From: Bugulina stolonifera
Lineage: Eukaryota; Bryozoa; Gymnolaemata; Cheilostomatida; Bugulidae
NCBI GenBank assembly: GCA_935421135.1
Contig: OW285195.1
Location: 9,826,391-9,890,390 of the forward strand
DNA: 64,000 nt
Direction: 5' to 3'
Part shown: positions 38,119 to 51,300 of the stretch, piece after piece
Layout: each line of letters starts with the position of its first letter
How positions within the stretch are numbered: the first letter of the stretch is position 1
Position numbers and translations under genes: made by a program
The notes under the pieces: model-generated
What the model was told of the DNA's origin: nothing
Seen by the model: the letters and a program-made list of their open reading frames with translations, nothing else
Databases searched by the model: none

Positions 38119-39868
38119 ATGGCTGCTGCTGGTATTGATCTGAATAGCTTCCCTAAATTAAAAATAGTAGGGAATGACGTAAGTGGCTGTTGGTCTGAAT
38201 GGCTAACAGATTTTGAAATAGCGGTGGAAGTAGCCACCTTTAATATGGGCCAAGAAGGACCCCATGAGGCAAAAGTGAATAGGTTTAGGGGTAGGACTAA
38301 ACTACTGGCCCTACTTAGCGCGGCAGAGAGAGATGGCAAGGCTGTCCTCACTGCCTCAGGCTTCAATCTGCGAGACAACGCAGATGATGCCTATGATAGA
38401 GCACTTAAAGTGTTAACAGATCACTTTTGAGCAAAAAGATAGTTTCTTTTTAAGACATGGTAGATTTGTCACTACTTCACAAGCATGTGATGAAGATTTT
38501 CATGTGTAGCTACTCAGAGTAGAACGACTGAGTAGGGATTTGGATTTTGGCGATCAAGGCAAAGTGCATAGACAACGCCTCGCTGTTTCGGTCGCAGTTA
38601 ATGGTTTGCGTGAAAGCTCGGTTAGGCAAATACTTTACCAGCCAGCTGAACTCACATGGGCTGACTTGACAGCCTTGCTTAAAGCAAGAGACACTGCCAG
38701 GAAGGAGGATGCACTCCTGAAGCAGTTTAAGCACACCCCTAGTACTGATAGAGTGATTAAACAGGAAGTGGGCAATGTAAGCTCCAATAAACCGAGCTAT
38801 TGTAATGTAATTAAAAATAACATTAATGAATCAGATGAACCATCTGTATGCAATGTAACTAGACGTAGATCTAGCCATAAGTATAGACCTAGAAGTACTT
38901 GTAGAGATAGCAATACAAGCAACAGCTCCTACAGCAATTACAATTCTAGAAGGTATTCTAGGTATAGATCTAGAAGCAGTATTAAGGAGAGTAGGGAATC
39001 CCATCATCGTAGGGATTCTAGCAACAACAGTCCTTCTAAGTACTCACCTGGTAAGAGGTATAACTCAGAGGACTCTCGGTGCTATCATTGTCGTAAGCAC
39101 GGACACCATACCAGAGAGTGTCCTACAGTCACCTGCTACGTATGTAACAGAAAAGGTCACATCATCAAGGAGTGCCCGTCCAGGCGGAACAAACGCCATC
39201 TCAAGGACTTTCCAAGTCCGTCTAGGCAGTGCCAACGGTCGAGAGGGGACCAAGTGAGTCCTTCTAGAGTAAAAAGAGTCAGATTCTCTAGCAAACTAGA
39301 GAATAGATCTAATATAGTCAATCTCACTTGTAGTAGTGTAGATGTAATAGATTCTAGTGAGACAGAAACATTTATAGGTTCTGTCATAGCCTCCTCACCC
39401 TACGTTGATTGTAGAGAGGAGGAAGCATGTGAGGCAATGTTACAGGACCCTACCTGTAAATTGTCAATAGATAATATTAGCAAGAAGTGGCATTATGGCG
39501 GAGCCAGTTGCTTTGATAGCAAGAAGAGGAAACACCCCTCTTCTGGTCCAACACGCGCTGAGGGACTATCACCCAAGGCGTTGGGCATAGACCCCCTTGT
39601 GTCTTGTGAACCGAGGGCCCATGACAAGGAGATGAGTGCAAACTCTTCTCTCCTTGCTCAGGTTTCCACTTTCTTAAGTGGATTACGTAGTAGCTCAGCA
39701 ATAACTACTGATGACTTCTCGAGGAGAAGTACGGCTCTTAATGAGAGAGAATTGGCATTAAGGAGCCAGTATGAACTCGGCCTGAGTGAGATAGCTCGAG
39801 AACGAGCTGCTCTTCAGAAAGAGTACGATGATGGTGAACCGGTCAGGGAAGCCATCAGGAACATTTGA
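38119..39868 (+). pseudogene. gag-like gene of the LTR element, broken
   Basis: The first frame, 38119-38430, starts MAAAGIDLNSF and encodes the front of a retrotransposon gag (a W-x-x-W-type segment, SGCWSEWLTDF). The homologous frame continues after a one-base shift near 38425 and then meets an in-frame stop just before the 38540-39868 frame. That second frame carries an SR-rich basic region and two CCHC zinc knuckles (CYHCRKHGHHTREC and CYVCNRKGHIIKEC, C-x2-C-x4-H-x4-C) that bind RNA. It ends in a coiled-coil-like Glu/Arg-rich segment. The shift and stop mean this copy cannot make intact Gag. Short frames at 39933-40160 and 40167-40382 may be a decayed 3' extension. Confidence 0.8.
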
Positions 39869-41050
39869 ACTGGCTGCTAACTAGTTTGCCCAAGGTTCCG
39901 GGTCTGGTGTTTCTACTGCTCCTGTAACACCAGTGCGTCCCAGTGCCAGTTCAGGATCCTTGAACCCCTCTAGCTCTCAGAGTAAGGTGGTGTCTCCCCA
40001 TAAGACAACACCCACTGTGGTGCCCAACGCTGCAGCTACCACAGTAGTGCAAGAAGAGGTGTCTCCCAGCGTGACACCTGTGGTGTTTTCAGCAAGGACT
40101 GTGCAGGGTGCACAGGCTAGCAACTCTGCCCCAGCAGAGGAGAGGGGGCCCCAGGCCTAGCAGAGGATGGTGCTTCCTAGTGAGACACCAGCATGTGCTG
40201 TGCAGAGTGCACAGGGTGGTAGCTCTTTTTCAGTAGAGGAGTGGGCCAGTGACGGAACCCCTGCCAGCGAAAAAGAAAAAGTTGTCGAGGACAACATGGC
40301 AGGGATGGGTTTTCTCTGGGAGAGATATGAGTGCGTCAACAATGCGTTGGTTGATTCACTGCTTCTGCAGAGAGCATGGTGAATAGTGACACCTGAGTAT
40401 TATCAGATGTACAGTGGTAGTAGTGGTTGTGCACTACACTGAGCTCTTGCTTTGGCAACAGCTACTGACTTACTGACTCTCCTGGAGAGGAAGTATGTAT
40501 GGTGCGACTAACTCTTCATAGAGAAGTTGCAGAATGCGTAGTCATTTCTAAAGCAGAAATGATCTCTGAGAAGGAATCTTTACAGTTCCTATTGTTGGTT
40601 TCTGAATCTCAAGTAGACTGGCATAGCCATCTCTACCTTTGGCAGTGTGTCATAGGATGCAAGAGTGGGAGAGAACGCTAGTCCATCCTACAGTGGAAGA
40701 AGATAGAGTGATACTCTTTTCAGGTGAATCTCTACGAAGAGGTAAGCCAAGGTAATGGTGACTTGATGTCTAGAAGGTCTTCTTCAGTAGTCCTGTGTAC
40801 AATACTGAAAGGGCTTAGAAAGACCTGTACCCTTCTGTGTGCACATGTACAACGTGTGACTAAATGCATATGCCCAATGTAGTTCTTGAACATTATAGTG
40901 ATTGTAATGTTTACACCAAGAAGGGACATATTATATAGCGACTTCTAAAAGCTTTATGTATATGTTGATCATTGTACCGTATCCAATACCAGTTTAGTTT
41001 CATTACTAGGTTGTTGGTAAAGCTCAAAGGGAGCCCGAGAGAAGAGGGCA
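39869..41050 (+). other. 3' interior of the LTR element, no pol
   Basis: Short Ser/Pro/Thr-rich frames (39933-40382) and degenerate sequence run up to the purine tract. No reverse transcriptase, integrase or protease motif appears in any frame. Confidence 0.6.
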
Positions 41051-41250
41051 TGTTATATAGTCATTACGGCTATTCTGTGCATCTCGGAAGAGACTATACG
41101 ATATTACCGATTGGCTAGATATAGAAGAGGAGTTCCGGTTGAAAGCTAAGAAAGCTTGAATAAAGAACTACAACCCTTATCTTCATGAACTTCGGTGAGT
41201 GAAGACGTACCTGAGAACGCTAAGTATATTACGAACCTGACTATTTAACA
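41051..41250 (+). repeat. 3' LTR (200 bp)
   Basis: Pair of the 5' LTR, followed directly by the target duplication CATAG (41251-41255). Confidence 0.92.
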
Positions 41251-41271
41251 CATAGCACTATCCACCCCTTA

Positions 41272-43103
41272 AGGACTAGTCACACGGCACGAAAGTGCCA
41301 ACGAAACGTGAAACAACAACTCCAACTTATTCCTACCAAAACGCCAGGCTGGTCACACGGCTGACGATAACGAATTTTTTCGGTGACTGAGATCAATAGA
41401 ATCGAGCGTTACATTCTATGCGGTCCTGTTACGAAACAATAACAATACAACTTCCGCTATTATGTACATGATTGTAGTTGCAGAAGACCAAGATTTTTTC
41501 CGGATTTATTAATTATAATCTACTGAGCTAATCTGCATATTAAATAAAAAGCTCTCTCTTTACATTCTCTTTTCGGAATAGGTTTCGTTTCACATGGTTT
41601 TCATTTCGGCAACCAAATAAGCTACACAAAGTGGTTTATTTACGATCACTTTCATTTCACCGCATTTCAAACTAGCATCCTTCCAAACTAGGATCAATCA
41701 TTAAATTTTATTTTACATCTTTCTTATAATATTAAGTTTTATATGAAAGTTCTACCATCTCTAATAGCCTATCACTTGCTACATTATCACTGTTGTCTAT
41801 CACTTTTCATTATCGCTCTAGTCATTTCAATTCATTAGATTATACATTCGATTCTATTCTTCCCTTCCTCCCCTTCCTCCCCTGGTCACTTGTGTGTTTT
41901 ATTCAGCGACCTTAAAAAGTAGGATGTACATATATCAATATTTTCAAAAAATTTTTCATATGAATAATATAAATGTTATGCAGGTGATTGCTTAGGAATC
42001 CGGTACTCACTGTGGGCTAAAAATCTATAATGATTTTATGCTAAAAGATTAAAATAGATATGTTGTTTCACATCAATAATATAATCTCGTTCATCATCTG
42101 ATCAAATCAGTTTTGTAGTGCATTAGTAACATCAGCTCCCTGTTAAGTACATGTGGTCAGATTACTTTGACTTTCAAGTCACATATCTTTCTATTCCGAT
42201 ATCTAGTGGTGATCAGCTCATTTATCAGTTGTGCTGCTCATAGACACAAAGGGTGGTGAACTGTCTGTCACTTTATATCAACAAAACTCACTTCACAGGA
42301 GTTTCTACATATGGACTGTGTATATGGTTGCTGTCCACCTCGATGTCCAACTTCTCTTCAACATTTATACTTGTCTATTTCTCTCCCTTTACATGTCCCT
42401 TTCACTCAGTCTGACTACTCTAATGATCTTCTTCAACTGTTTCACTGCTCGTTTCCTGATAGACCGTTATTTTGTAGAAATGAATAAAAAGAAGAGAATA
42501 GCTCTGCTTCTTTTGAAGAAAAAAGCTCTGCTATTAAGAATGCAGACCAGGAGGAAGCACTGGGTGCATCCCATTAACAAACAAAGAGCTAGTCTAGGAA
42601 TATTTGCCAGCCTTGTGAGTGAATTAAGGCAAGACAATGATAGGTTTTTTAGCTACTTTAGAATGCCAGTTGGCAATTTTGATTACCTACTAGGATTAGT
42701 GTCACCTAGTCTGACCAAGCTCAACACCAACATGAGGCCATCTATCAAGCCAGATCTAAGGCTGGCAGTTACATTGCACCATTTGGCTGAAGGCTCCAGT
42801 CTCACTTCCATAGCCTTTCACTACCGGCTTGGCAAGTCAACAGTGATAGGAATTGTGCAGGAAACTTGTCAGGCAATTTACACCTGCCTACAGCCTTTAT
42901 ATCTGCAGCCTCTCAATGGTCCAGATGCTTGGAAACAGGTGGCTAAAGAGCAAGTCATCTTTTCTCTGATGAGAATGTGATTTGTGGTTGAACCATAATG
43001 ATGCTGAGCAAACGACAATGAAACTACGTTTCAGCTTCAATGATTTCGTTGGAGTTGTCGTTTCACGTTTCGTTGGCACTTTCGTGCCCGTGTGACTAGT
43101 CCT
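41272..43103 (+). mobile_element. PIF/Harbinger DNA transposon, internally deleted
   Basis: Terminal inverted repeats of about 55 bases begin AGGACTAGTCACACGG at both ends (41272 rightward; 43103 leftward), with one gap and one mismatch. The 3-bp target duplication TTA lies at 41269-41271 and 43104-43106, as expected for this superfamily. The element is 1832 bases and carries only the front of a Harbinger transposase. The catalytic DDE part and the separate Myb-like protein are missing, so it can move only with help. Confidence 0.9.
42480..42980 (+). pseudogene. Harbinger transposase, N-terminal part only
   Basis: From the ATG at 42480 (MNKKKR) the frame encodes about 166 residues; the frame is open further up to 42231 but the extra part looks non-coding. 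HWVHPINKQRASLGIF, the F..YFRM segment, FDYLLGLV and the helix-turn-helix-like stretch from LAVTLHHLAEG to LGKSTVIGIV are typical of the region before the DDE nuclease in HARBI1-like transposases. The frame stops about 70 bases before the right TIR, so the DDE domain was removed by internal deletion. Confidence 0.83.
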
Positions 43104-44819
43104 TTAGGCTCTCAAGGTTAGATCTTCTTTCTCTGCACTCCCTCGGAGTATAAACTCTACAAGACCTACGTCGGTCCTGAGCTCCAATGAGTCTCGGCAT
43201 CGGCCTACGTCTGATATAATCTACAATCTACACTATAAAGAGCACCCATAACTGTTCACTCTTTTATGTAATGAGCAGAAGGTATACTTGGTCGACCTCT
43301 ACCACCTTTCAAGCCCTTCACATACTTGCAGCCCTCGGCTCTCGTATGCAATAGCACTCAAAAACATTACAATATTCTATTGATACAAAACATTTTACTG
43401 ATCATTCCATTTCATCAGATTGATTGTGAAGTGATGTGACCATGTCTTATTGGGAGAGGTAGTCCACTTTCACCTTGCTTGTTATGTTAAATGTATCATA
43501 CAAGATTTACTCTACATGTCTGTTTATGCACAGGCCGAAATATCATTACATACACTGTACAAGTACATGTAACTTCACTTTCAACTTTTCGATCTTTGAA
43601 ATTAAATGATTTCACTATGGAGTGAGACAGATTATACAATGCAGACTGCAGACGTGGAGAAGCTTTGGTTATCGTAGTATACAGCTTGTGCATATGAAAT
43701 ACATTGCACGCTACTGTGTACTTACTGCTTAATTCTGTATTTTATATATTGTCATCCTTAGAGCGGCTGAGTTGCCTTTTAGCCTGACTTATGCCAACGT
43801 ACTTAAAGTGAGCCAGACATGCTCTATTTATGTTTTAACATTGCATATTGATAGATAATTTATTTGTTTAATGGCTGCAAATGTTTCATTCATAGACATC
43901 TATTGCATATGCACACCAAATTATCAGTACATTGACTGTAACATACCACAATAAAGTTGGCTAGACAATAGAAGTAGAACAAGACTCAAGAAGTCTCGAG
44001 TCTCACCTTGAATTGTCTTGTCTAGAAAGTTTATCTCAACATGAAAATTAGTGTTTGGAACTACATGTACATTGTAGAAAACCAATAGCGCATAATAATT
44101 TTTATTCATAATAAATTAATAATATTGTTATGCGTCATGTAATAGTCATTTCTGATCAGTAATGATACTTCTAAAATAACAAAATACACGTATTATTTCT
44201 AAATTACATGAAATTACTCACGCTTGTGTCCACACTAAAAGTTGTCTACTCATGGCATTATTTCAGTAATGTAAACATAACTTCTTACTAGTTGCATACA
44301 TCATGTAAATGTACATGTTAGGTGTACATACATGTCTATGTAATGCATTCCATGTTAATCATTTAATACCTCTAGTCTTCTGCTCATCCTTTATTGAAAA
44401 GCGTAATGATAGTTATAATACAAAACATAATGAGGAAATATGTAATGTACAGACTAGCAATTAAAACTATTGGAATTCTAACATGCAAAGATATAAAAGT
44501 TGGCAAACGTTTTTAGGAAGAATCACTTAATTCTGTTTGATGCTCTTGTGTTAGCAATGGAACATACTAAAAATAATCCCTCTATTACAGTCATTTCCGA
44601 TTTTGAAATTACACATTAGATAAATAGCAATACACAGCAAAAGCAATTAATTCTATTGATAGAAATAAAACACCATGATAAAGTTAGGATCACTGCTTCA
44701 AAATACTATGCATTTATTTGTGTGACAATAATTGAATACGGGTGTACACTTGCATGTGATGTGAAAATGAGGTTAAGAAAGATTACAACTTCTACCAGCA
44801 CATATTGAGATAATTTAAC

Positions 44820-45025
44820 TCAAAAATAGCTAGAGAGAGTACAAAATATCCCCTCAGTGGATAGGCTTAAAAATAAAAGATAAATCCTGTCTGTAAAGGC
44901 AAAAAGCGCATAACTCCTGTCAGTAAAGACAGAGAGCACATAACTTCTGCCTGTAGATACACGGGTATAACAAATTGTCTCAGTAAAATAGAGAGAAGAC
45001 AACTCTTTTTAGTGGAGAGAGAGTA
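44820..45025 (+). repeat. Minisatellite with AACTCCT core
   Basis: About five diverged units such as AGCGCATAACTCCTGTCAGT and GAGCACATAACTTCTGCCTG. It is the same repeat family as at 24.1 and 26.7 kb. It lies about 0.6 kb beyond the end of sulfatase pseudogene C. Confidence 0.65.
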
Positions 45026-45245
45026 CAATGTGGTATTATGGTACATTAGTGTATAGGTCAACTTATCTAAAGCACATTTACTAGAAAATTGGAGCTTTAT
45101 AAAATGTATATTTCTATTGAGTGAATAAAAGGCTGAACATACAGTGAAGTACCAGATCAAAGGACTACAGCTCTACAACCATGATATTATGGAATAATAT
45201 CAACAGCAATGGGCAAATAAGATAAAATACATGCATGTAGTAATA

Positions 45246-45403
45246 ATGAATAATAAGATGAGACGCTTTTTATATTTTTGTTGACTCCTTATATTTCGAT
45301 ATATATCCATACATCATCATCAGAGAAATGATGATGCATGGATATATATCGAAATATAAGGAGTCAACAAAAATATAAAAATGTGTCTTGTCTTATTATT
45401 CAT
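45246..45403. repeat. Long inverted repeat, about 75-bp arms (fold-back MITE)
   Basis: The left arm 45246-45320 and right arm 45328-45403 are reverse complements with only a few mismatches, separated by CAGAGAA. The arms begin ATGAATAATAAGA. It would fold into a long hairpin and has no coding capacity. Confidence 0.9.
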
Positions 45404-45613
45404 CGTAAGATACTCGCTCGCACTAACATTTTCCAATGTATATAGCAAGGTTAATTAGAGTACCAACAAAAAGAACATTCTAACAGTTCAAGAATGGTAA
45501 TACTATTTTATCTTAGTGAAAATGATCACTCAGATGGTATTGACAGATCAATGCAGGTAGCAAAGCTGCTAATACAGTAGCTAATATATTTAACAAATCT
45601 GAGGGAAACACCT

Positions 45614-48323
45614 AGTAAGAGTTGCAGCTGGCACTTTGAGGCATCAAAGGAAAGTCAACTGTCTGTGTAAGTAATCAAATCTCAGTACAGAGTATGAGCC
45701 AAGTTGTGTGGTTGTCTCCTCCGTAATTCCCAGTGAAGGGGTATATATAGCATTCACACTCTGTTGTTTGCACTCATCAAATCCTCTCTCTCCATATATT
45801 CCACAACTTGTTGATATTGCTACTCTTGGTAAGTCATGTTGTTCGCATGGATCATCTGTAAGCAAATAAGGGTTGTTGTATCATACTGTGTTTATAGCAG
45901 ATATGTGACCTGTTCTGTCATTTTGGCCAACTTGGCTAGATTTCAACATTTTTAGTTATGTATGTGATGGTATTAAGCAACTCCTCAGCAACTCACCAGA
46001 CTTTAAACTTTTCAAATTGCTCAATTAGACGCAAAATTATTCAACATTGAACGTAGAAGGGTCGGCGCTGGTCTCTGGGTGCCTAAGCTCAGAAAAACCT
46101 CCGAGAAGTTCAACAATGTAAAATTTTCACCCGTGTATTTATTTATCTACCTAGCAACGTATAGTTAAAATGACATAAGAGCAATAAAAATCGACACACA
46201 GCACAATTCTGATATTCTGAATTCAGCTATGAAAGCTAAAACGTCCTATCACCAAATCTTAAGGTCAAAAGGTCATGGTGAAGGTGAAAGGCTATTGAAT
46301 AGAAGAGAATGAGGCTATGCAAAGTAGGTAATGTGACCTCCATAGCAACCAATGACTTGCTATTTTGATCAGGCAAAAACCAATCAAAGGCGAACAGATA
46401 CATGAAAACTGATTGGACCATTGGAAAGAGCACACCTGAATTGCCCAATGGAGATGGAAATCAGAATATGGACATGTGACAACCTCGTGGCGATTGTGCT
46501 CCTTTTAGCTTCTATATCGTATAATGAGCTGAATAGCCAAGTAGGCTAAAATGACAGAACAGGTCACAATTATAACTTTATTTGGGTTTTAAGTCCAGGC
46601 ATGCAAGTATAATAATGACAGGCTCTATGCTCACCCTTTAAGTTAAAGAGGCATCTGGTCTTGGCTATTCCATTTTCTAATACTGTGCACCCATCTCCAG
46701 TTTTAGTTAGAACAGAATTATCTTCTGCTGGTTTTATCCATGTTCCACTTTTTTCCAGTGTTGCTATTGATGCTACATTGCCATATATTAATTTCCAATC
46801 CTTCCATCTAAAAATGCATATGTGTAACAAGTAACATGTGTATAACATTAGGCAAGTATGCAAAATCTTTCTATGTTGACTTTGGTCAATTCAGGCATGA
46901 TAATACATGTATTTTTTAATCGTTTATCGATACATGTACATGTACATATGCCTTTGTCTGCACAGAAAATACTTTTGGACATTAAATTGTGTTCATGCTA
47001 TTTTATACTTAACACAAAGGACTTGGATCTATGCGCATTACTAGATACGTTGAAGTACATGTACATGTAGTATTATATTTCTGTAGGTTATTAAAACAAT
47101 TGCAAAATTATACATGTATGTACATAATATACATACACTTGAAAACACTTAAGACATAATTTATTGCGATACTGAAATTTCCTTTATTTTCAAAGCTTGT
47201 AAATTTCTCCTACAAAGTAGTAAAAAAACTAAAGCACTAAGTAACTCAGCACCTGATGTGCCAACATTCATCCAAGTTTTGGAATATTTGATAAGAATAA
47301 GCAGACACTTGTTGCAACCTTGTAATAGTGCATACGATCACCTGTAGGCAGCGTCAGCATCATTACACTCTGAAGGAGAAGGAGTGTACTCGGTCAGTGT
47401 TACCAGGTGCTCTCATCTAATTGTGTACACATTATTTGAGTTGTATGTCTTCCGCGGGTTACTCCTCTAACTCATACCATCTATATCTGTGGAATAATTT
47501 ATTATTCTATGTTATCACTAAAGTGTTATGTTTCAGTGTGTAGGTACAGCTGAAACTAACATTGACAATTGAATGTCTAAATACTTCTTTGTGTGCAGAA
47601 CTTCTAGTTTATTGTATATAAATAACAAGCTATAATATTTAGCTGAACTAGACTAGCAATGTGTGGTTACATGTATCTTGAATACTGACATATTAGCAAC
47701 TGAACTAAAATTGGAACTGGCCTGCTTATATATAAGTTGCTTTAGAATATTCTAGAATCTGTGATTCAGCAAGTAATAGAATGTTCTAGGCCATTCCAAT
47801 AAATCCTATGTAACACTACTGCAAGTAAACAAAAGTATGATTCATTGTCACATCTACCATATAACTAGTGCGTGCTATTATTAGAACATAAAATAAACAA
47901 CAAATAGTGATAGTACATATCAAAAAGCACCAAAAATAGTCACATGGCACAATGCATGCTCTGATCAGTAATTCAATTTAATATTTCACGACAGGTGTAG
48001 TACATTTTTTACAGAAATGACGTTTTACTTTTTAACTGTCAATATATACAGTAGATCACTGGTATGGCAAATAGTAATTTACCTTCACTAAAGGGAAACT
48101 CAGCAAACTCTAGGAAAGTCGGTAGCCAATCAGTGATGTGCATTAGAAAGTCTCTCTTCGTTCCTCTAACGTTGCTTGGAAGATCTGGTCTGAAGAATAT
48201 TGTTGGTATATTGACTCTTCCTTGATAGAATGAACCTTTAGCTCCTCTTAAAGGGTAGTTGTTACCATAAAGTGTTGCTTCAAATGGTGCTTGACTAGCA
48301 GACTCTGCATATGCCCCTCCATT
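45614..48323 (-). pseudogene. Sulfatase pseudogene C (last four exons only)
   Basis: Four - strand blocks match exons 10-13 of the sulfatase at 27.1-34.8 kb: 48323-48083 (241 nt, identical length), 47486-47342 (3 nt shorter), 46807-46635 (173 nt, identical length) and 45855 to about 45614. The first and third blocks are open. The second has two in-frame stops. The last has compensating indels, then a one-base deletion that shifts the frame into an early TGA (45646-45644). No counterpart of exons 1-9, including the catalytic CTPSR and metal-binding exons, is found up to 51.7 kb, so this is a dead 3' fragment. Confidence 0.88.
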
Positions 48324-51300
48324 CTACAAGCAGCTGTAGAACGAATAAAACGCTGTGAACATAAGTTTCTCGATAGAACACTGATATTTAAAATGTGAGT
48401 ACTTATGGAGTCGATGTGTCTAAACAAGCTTGACAAGTTAGAAACACAAAATATGTATTAGTGTAGTATTATTTATACAAAACTATATCAAGCAAGTTAT
48501 TCATTCAGGAGAGAACAACTGCAAATTATTCTTATTCTTATCAACTACTACTCCAATTATTTACAGTGCCCAATGTTACCATAAGCTAGATGTTTTAAAT
48601 GGTGGTTAACCAGCAGACACCCAAACCACTTCATGTGAATTTTAGTAACAAGAAAGCAGTGAAATCCATTATTTCACAAAACACTCAGTTATCCTAAGGT
48701 GAGTCCATCGGGAAAATTGGTTTATGTTGACATTATAGATACAAGTATTTATCCACATCGTCAAGTGATTTCGAGGGGTTAGTAAGGATTTGAATTTCCT
48801 ATGTTTTAATCTATCTGTACACAAAAAATTGTATAGATTGAAGAGGTCAGGAGCGAAAAGTCACAATTTTGCTACTTGGCTGATGGACTACGAGCATTGG
48901 AGTTGTCTTTTCTAGATCAGCATGCTTCCAGCTTTCGGTCTCTTTGAACTGGGTAGCCTCAGGTGCTTAAACTAGTCTAGATCATGCTCATGAGAAGTCT
49001 AGTTAAAAAGCAATAACTCAGACCTGCGGGTCTTACACATATCATAATCAACAAGGCTATCATTGCACGGGTTATGTAATAAGGAAGCAGGTGCGTGTGC
49101 CTAGCACTGAAACATTACAGTATGATAGCACTAAATAGGCCTAGTGAACTAATGCCTACATGTGAGTTCATATTATTATACATGTACATGCATGTATATT
49201 TTCTGGCTAATGAAAGTTTGCAATTACTGTAAAGGACACTATCATTATTTTGTATGGCTATATGTCTACCAATATTATGTTTTAGTCAATATTGTAGAAG
49301 AACACAGTTCTACATGTACTTACATTATATGACAAGCACTGTAATAAACATCATATTGTCAAGGCATTTCCAACACTTATCAGAATGCTAATATAATCTG
49401 AATATACACTGCAATGCTGATTATTATACACGTAAGATGGATTCCTACAGCACAATAATAAGAGACATTGTAATAATCATGGCAGTGTACATTATATATC
49501 ATGAATAGGATGCACATATGTACACATTGCATGAACTGTATCTCATGCAGTCAGATCTAAAGAAATTTTATTTCTGCACATCTTCCTATAAATCCAATTT
49601 GATTGGATGGCAAACTGACCTACCAAATCATCAGCATTGTATCAGTGTTAGTCTAGTAGTCGCTAAAAATAGAGATGACGCGGATACTTGAATAATATCT
49701 TATCAGGTTTCACATTTCACTTCTTTTCAAATAGGAGTGGGTACAGGTTTGCAATCAATTCAAATTGACTAATATTCAAAGGAAAAAAAATTATTCCAAG
49801 CATCATACAAATGCACATTGTCATCGACATTGCAAAAATATTCAACAACAAGTTCTAGCAGCAATTATTGCACCCTCTTGAATGTTAAGAATTTAGGTTG
49901 TTCCACTAAATCTTCTCTGACTTTCTATATTTCTTTCCTACATAGCAGAATAATAAATAATGTTTACATTGCATAATGTCATTGTAGTGCGAGCCTAAAT
50001 AACCTGGGTTCCAACATAAGCGATATCACTGTATACTCATATCTTAACAATATATTACTTTTGAAGTTCAGTTTCATTAGAGTTTTGAGTGAAAATAACT
50101 ACATACATTTTTCTTCTTTATCCATTGTACATCTGTTATTGGCAGTGTTAGAAGTAGAACAAATGAGGTGGGTGCAAGGTGCATGAAATATTACAAATTA
50201 GTATTGTATAGCTACCCACTTAATCTTAAAATACTGTAGCTAAGAAATTAGTGAATTACTACAATGAGAAGGCCACACTGGTGAGATTCATACTGAAGAG
50301 TCAAGCACTCCACCACTGTGTGAGGAAGACTAGCTATTAAAATGAGGGTACACGCCCGCTGGCCGTATAACCACACCGTATACTCTCGTATAACCACACT
50401 TCGAACACTGGTTATTGGTATTTGTGGTCATTATTGCACATTTAGCCATCTTATTAAATAACTTCTGTTTCTAAAGTTTCCGTACTCATATAAGGCAGGA
50501 ACTACATTACAATGTAGATTGAGAGTGCGGGCATCCACTTTCCACAATAGATGCATGGGAGCTTAAACCTGTGACTCTAAGTCTATTGATCAACAGGTAG
50601 GCCTACAATAGATGTGATTAATAGCTACCCAACTTAGGCTTTAGAAGTTAGGTGATTATAATTTTGCCATATACCTATGTGTCAGAGGTGAAAACACTTA
50701 TGATGCCATTCTTTAGAGACCCATAAATTACCTTAATTAAAAGACAAAATTAAATTTTTGCTAACATTCAGTCAATCATAAGCATCATATTTCTATTGCT
50801 AGTAAAGAGTGGATAATAATAATTTTATTGTAATTGTTTGATGAAGATGCATAATTATATTAGTAATGTTATTTTTATACAAATTAGATGATTTTGCTAT
50901 GGCCAGATTTGCTTCTATCTACACTTTGCTGACCAACAATATTATAATATAGCACCACTGATATCTTTTGGTTCTGGAGCACTTGATGTACATTGTGCGT
51001 TGTAGGTCATATTCTTATTGTGATTGTTACTAATTTGATTGGTTTGTTTAGCAGCAAATCAGATTTTCAACTGAGGAGCACCTTAATAACATGTTGATAA
51101 CATCTTATTGCAGTTAGTTGGCAGTGTTTACGTTGCTTAAAGGACCTTAACCATGCTATAATTAGACTAATAGCCCATTTACATTTTAGATCAATGTTGA
51201 TTGGCTGTAGTATTGTATGCACATCCACATTTTAGCAGCAATATATTATTTTTATGGCATGCACTTTACTCAACAACTATTTAAAGTGCTTTCATATCAT

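Larger units (their letters stand above)
37388..41250 (+). mobile_element. Gag-only LTR retrotransposon, complete with LTRs and 5-bp target duplication
   Basis: LTRs 37388-37587 and 41051-41250 are both exactly 200 bases, begin TGTTATATAG and end ATTTAACA, and differ at five positions by eye. Target duplications CATAG lie at 37383-37387 and 41251-41255. A primer binding site starts directly after the 5' LTR (TGGCACAGTTGGCAAG, 37588) and a purine tract (GAGAGAAGAGGG, 41037-41048) precedes the 3' LTR. The 3.46-kb interior encodes only gag-like protein; reverse transcriptase, RNase H, protease and integrase are absent. It is therefore non-autonomous (TR-GAG-like) and would rely on a partner element's enzymes. 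Confidence 0.92.
43107..45610. other. Intergenic, no gene seen
   Basis: Up to about 43230 the sequence may continue the LTR-like fragment. The rest is AT-rich, with a minisatellite (44820-45025) and a large hairpin (45246-45403). ORFs at 43496, 43924 and 44820-45160 have no coding signature. Confidence 0.4.
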
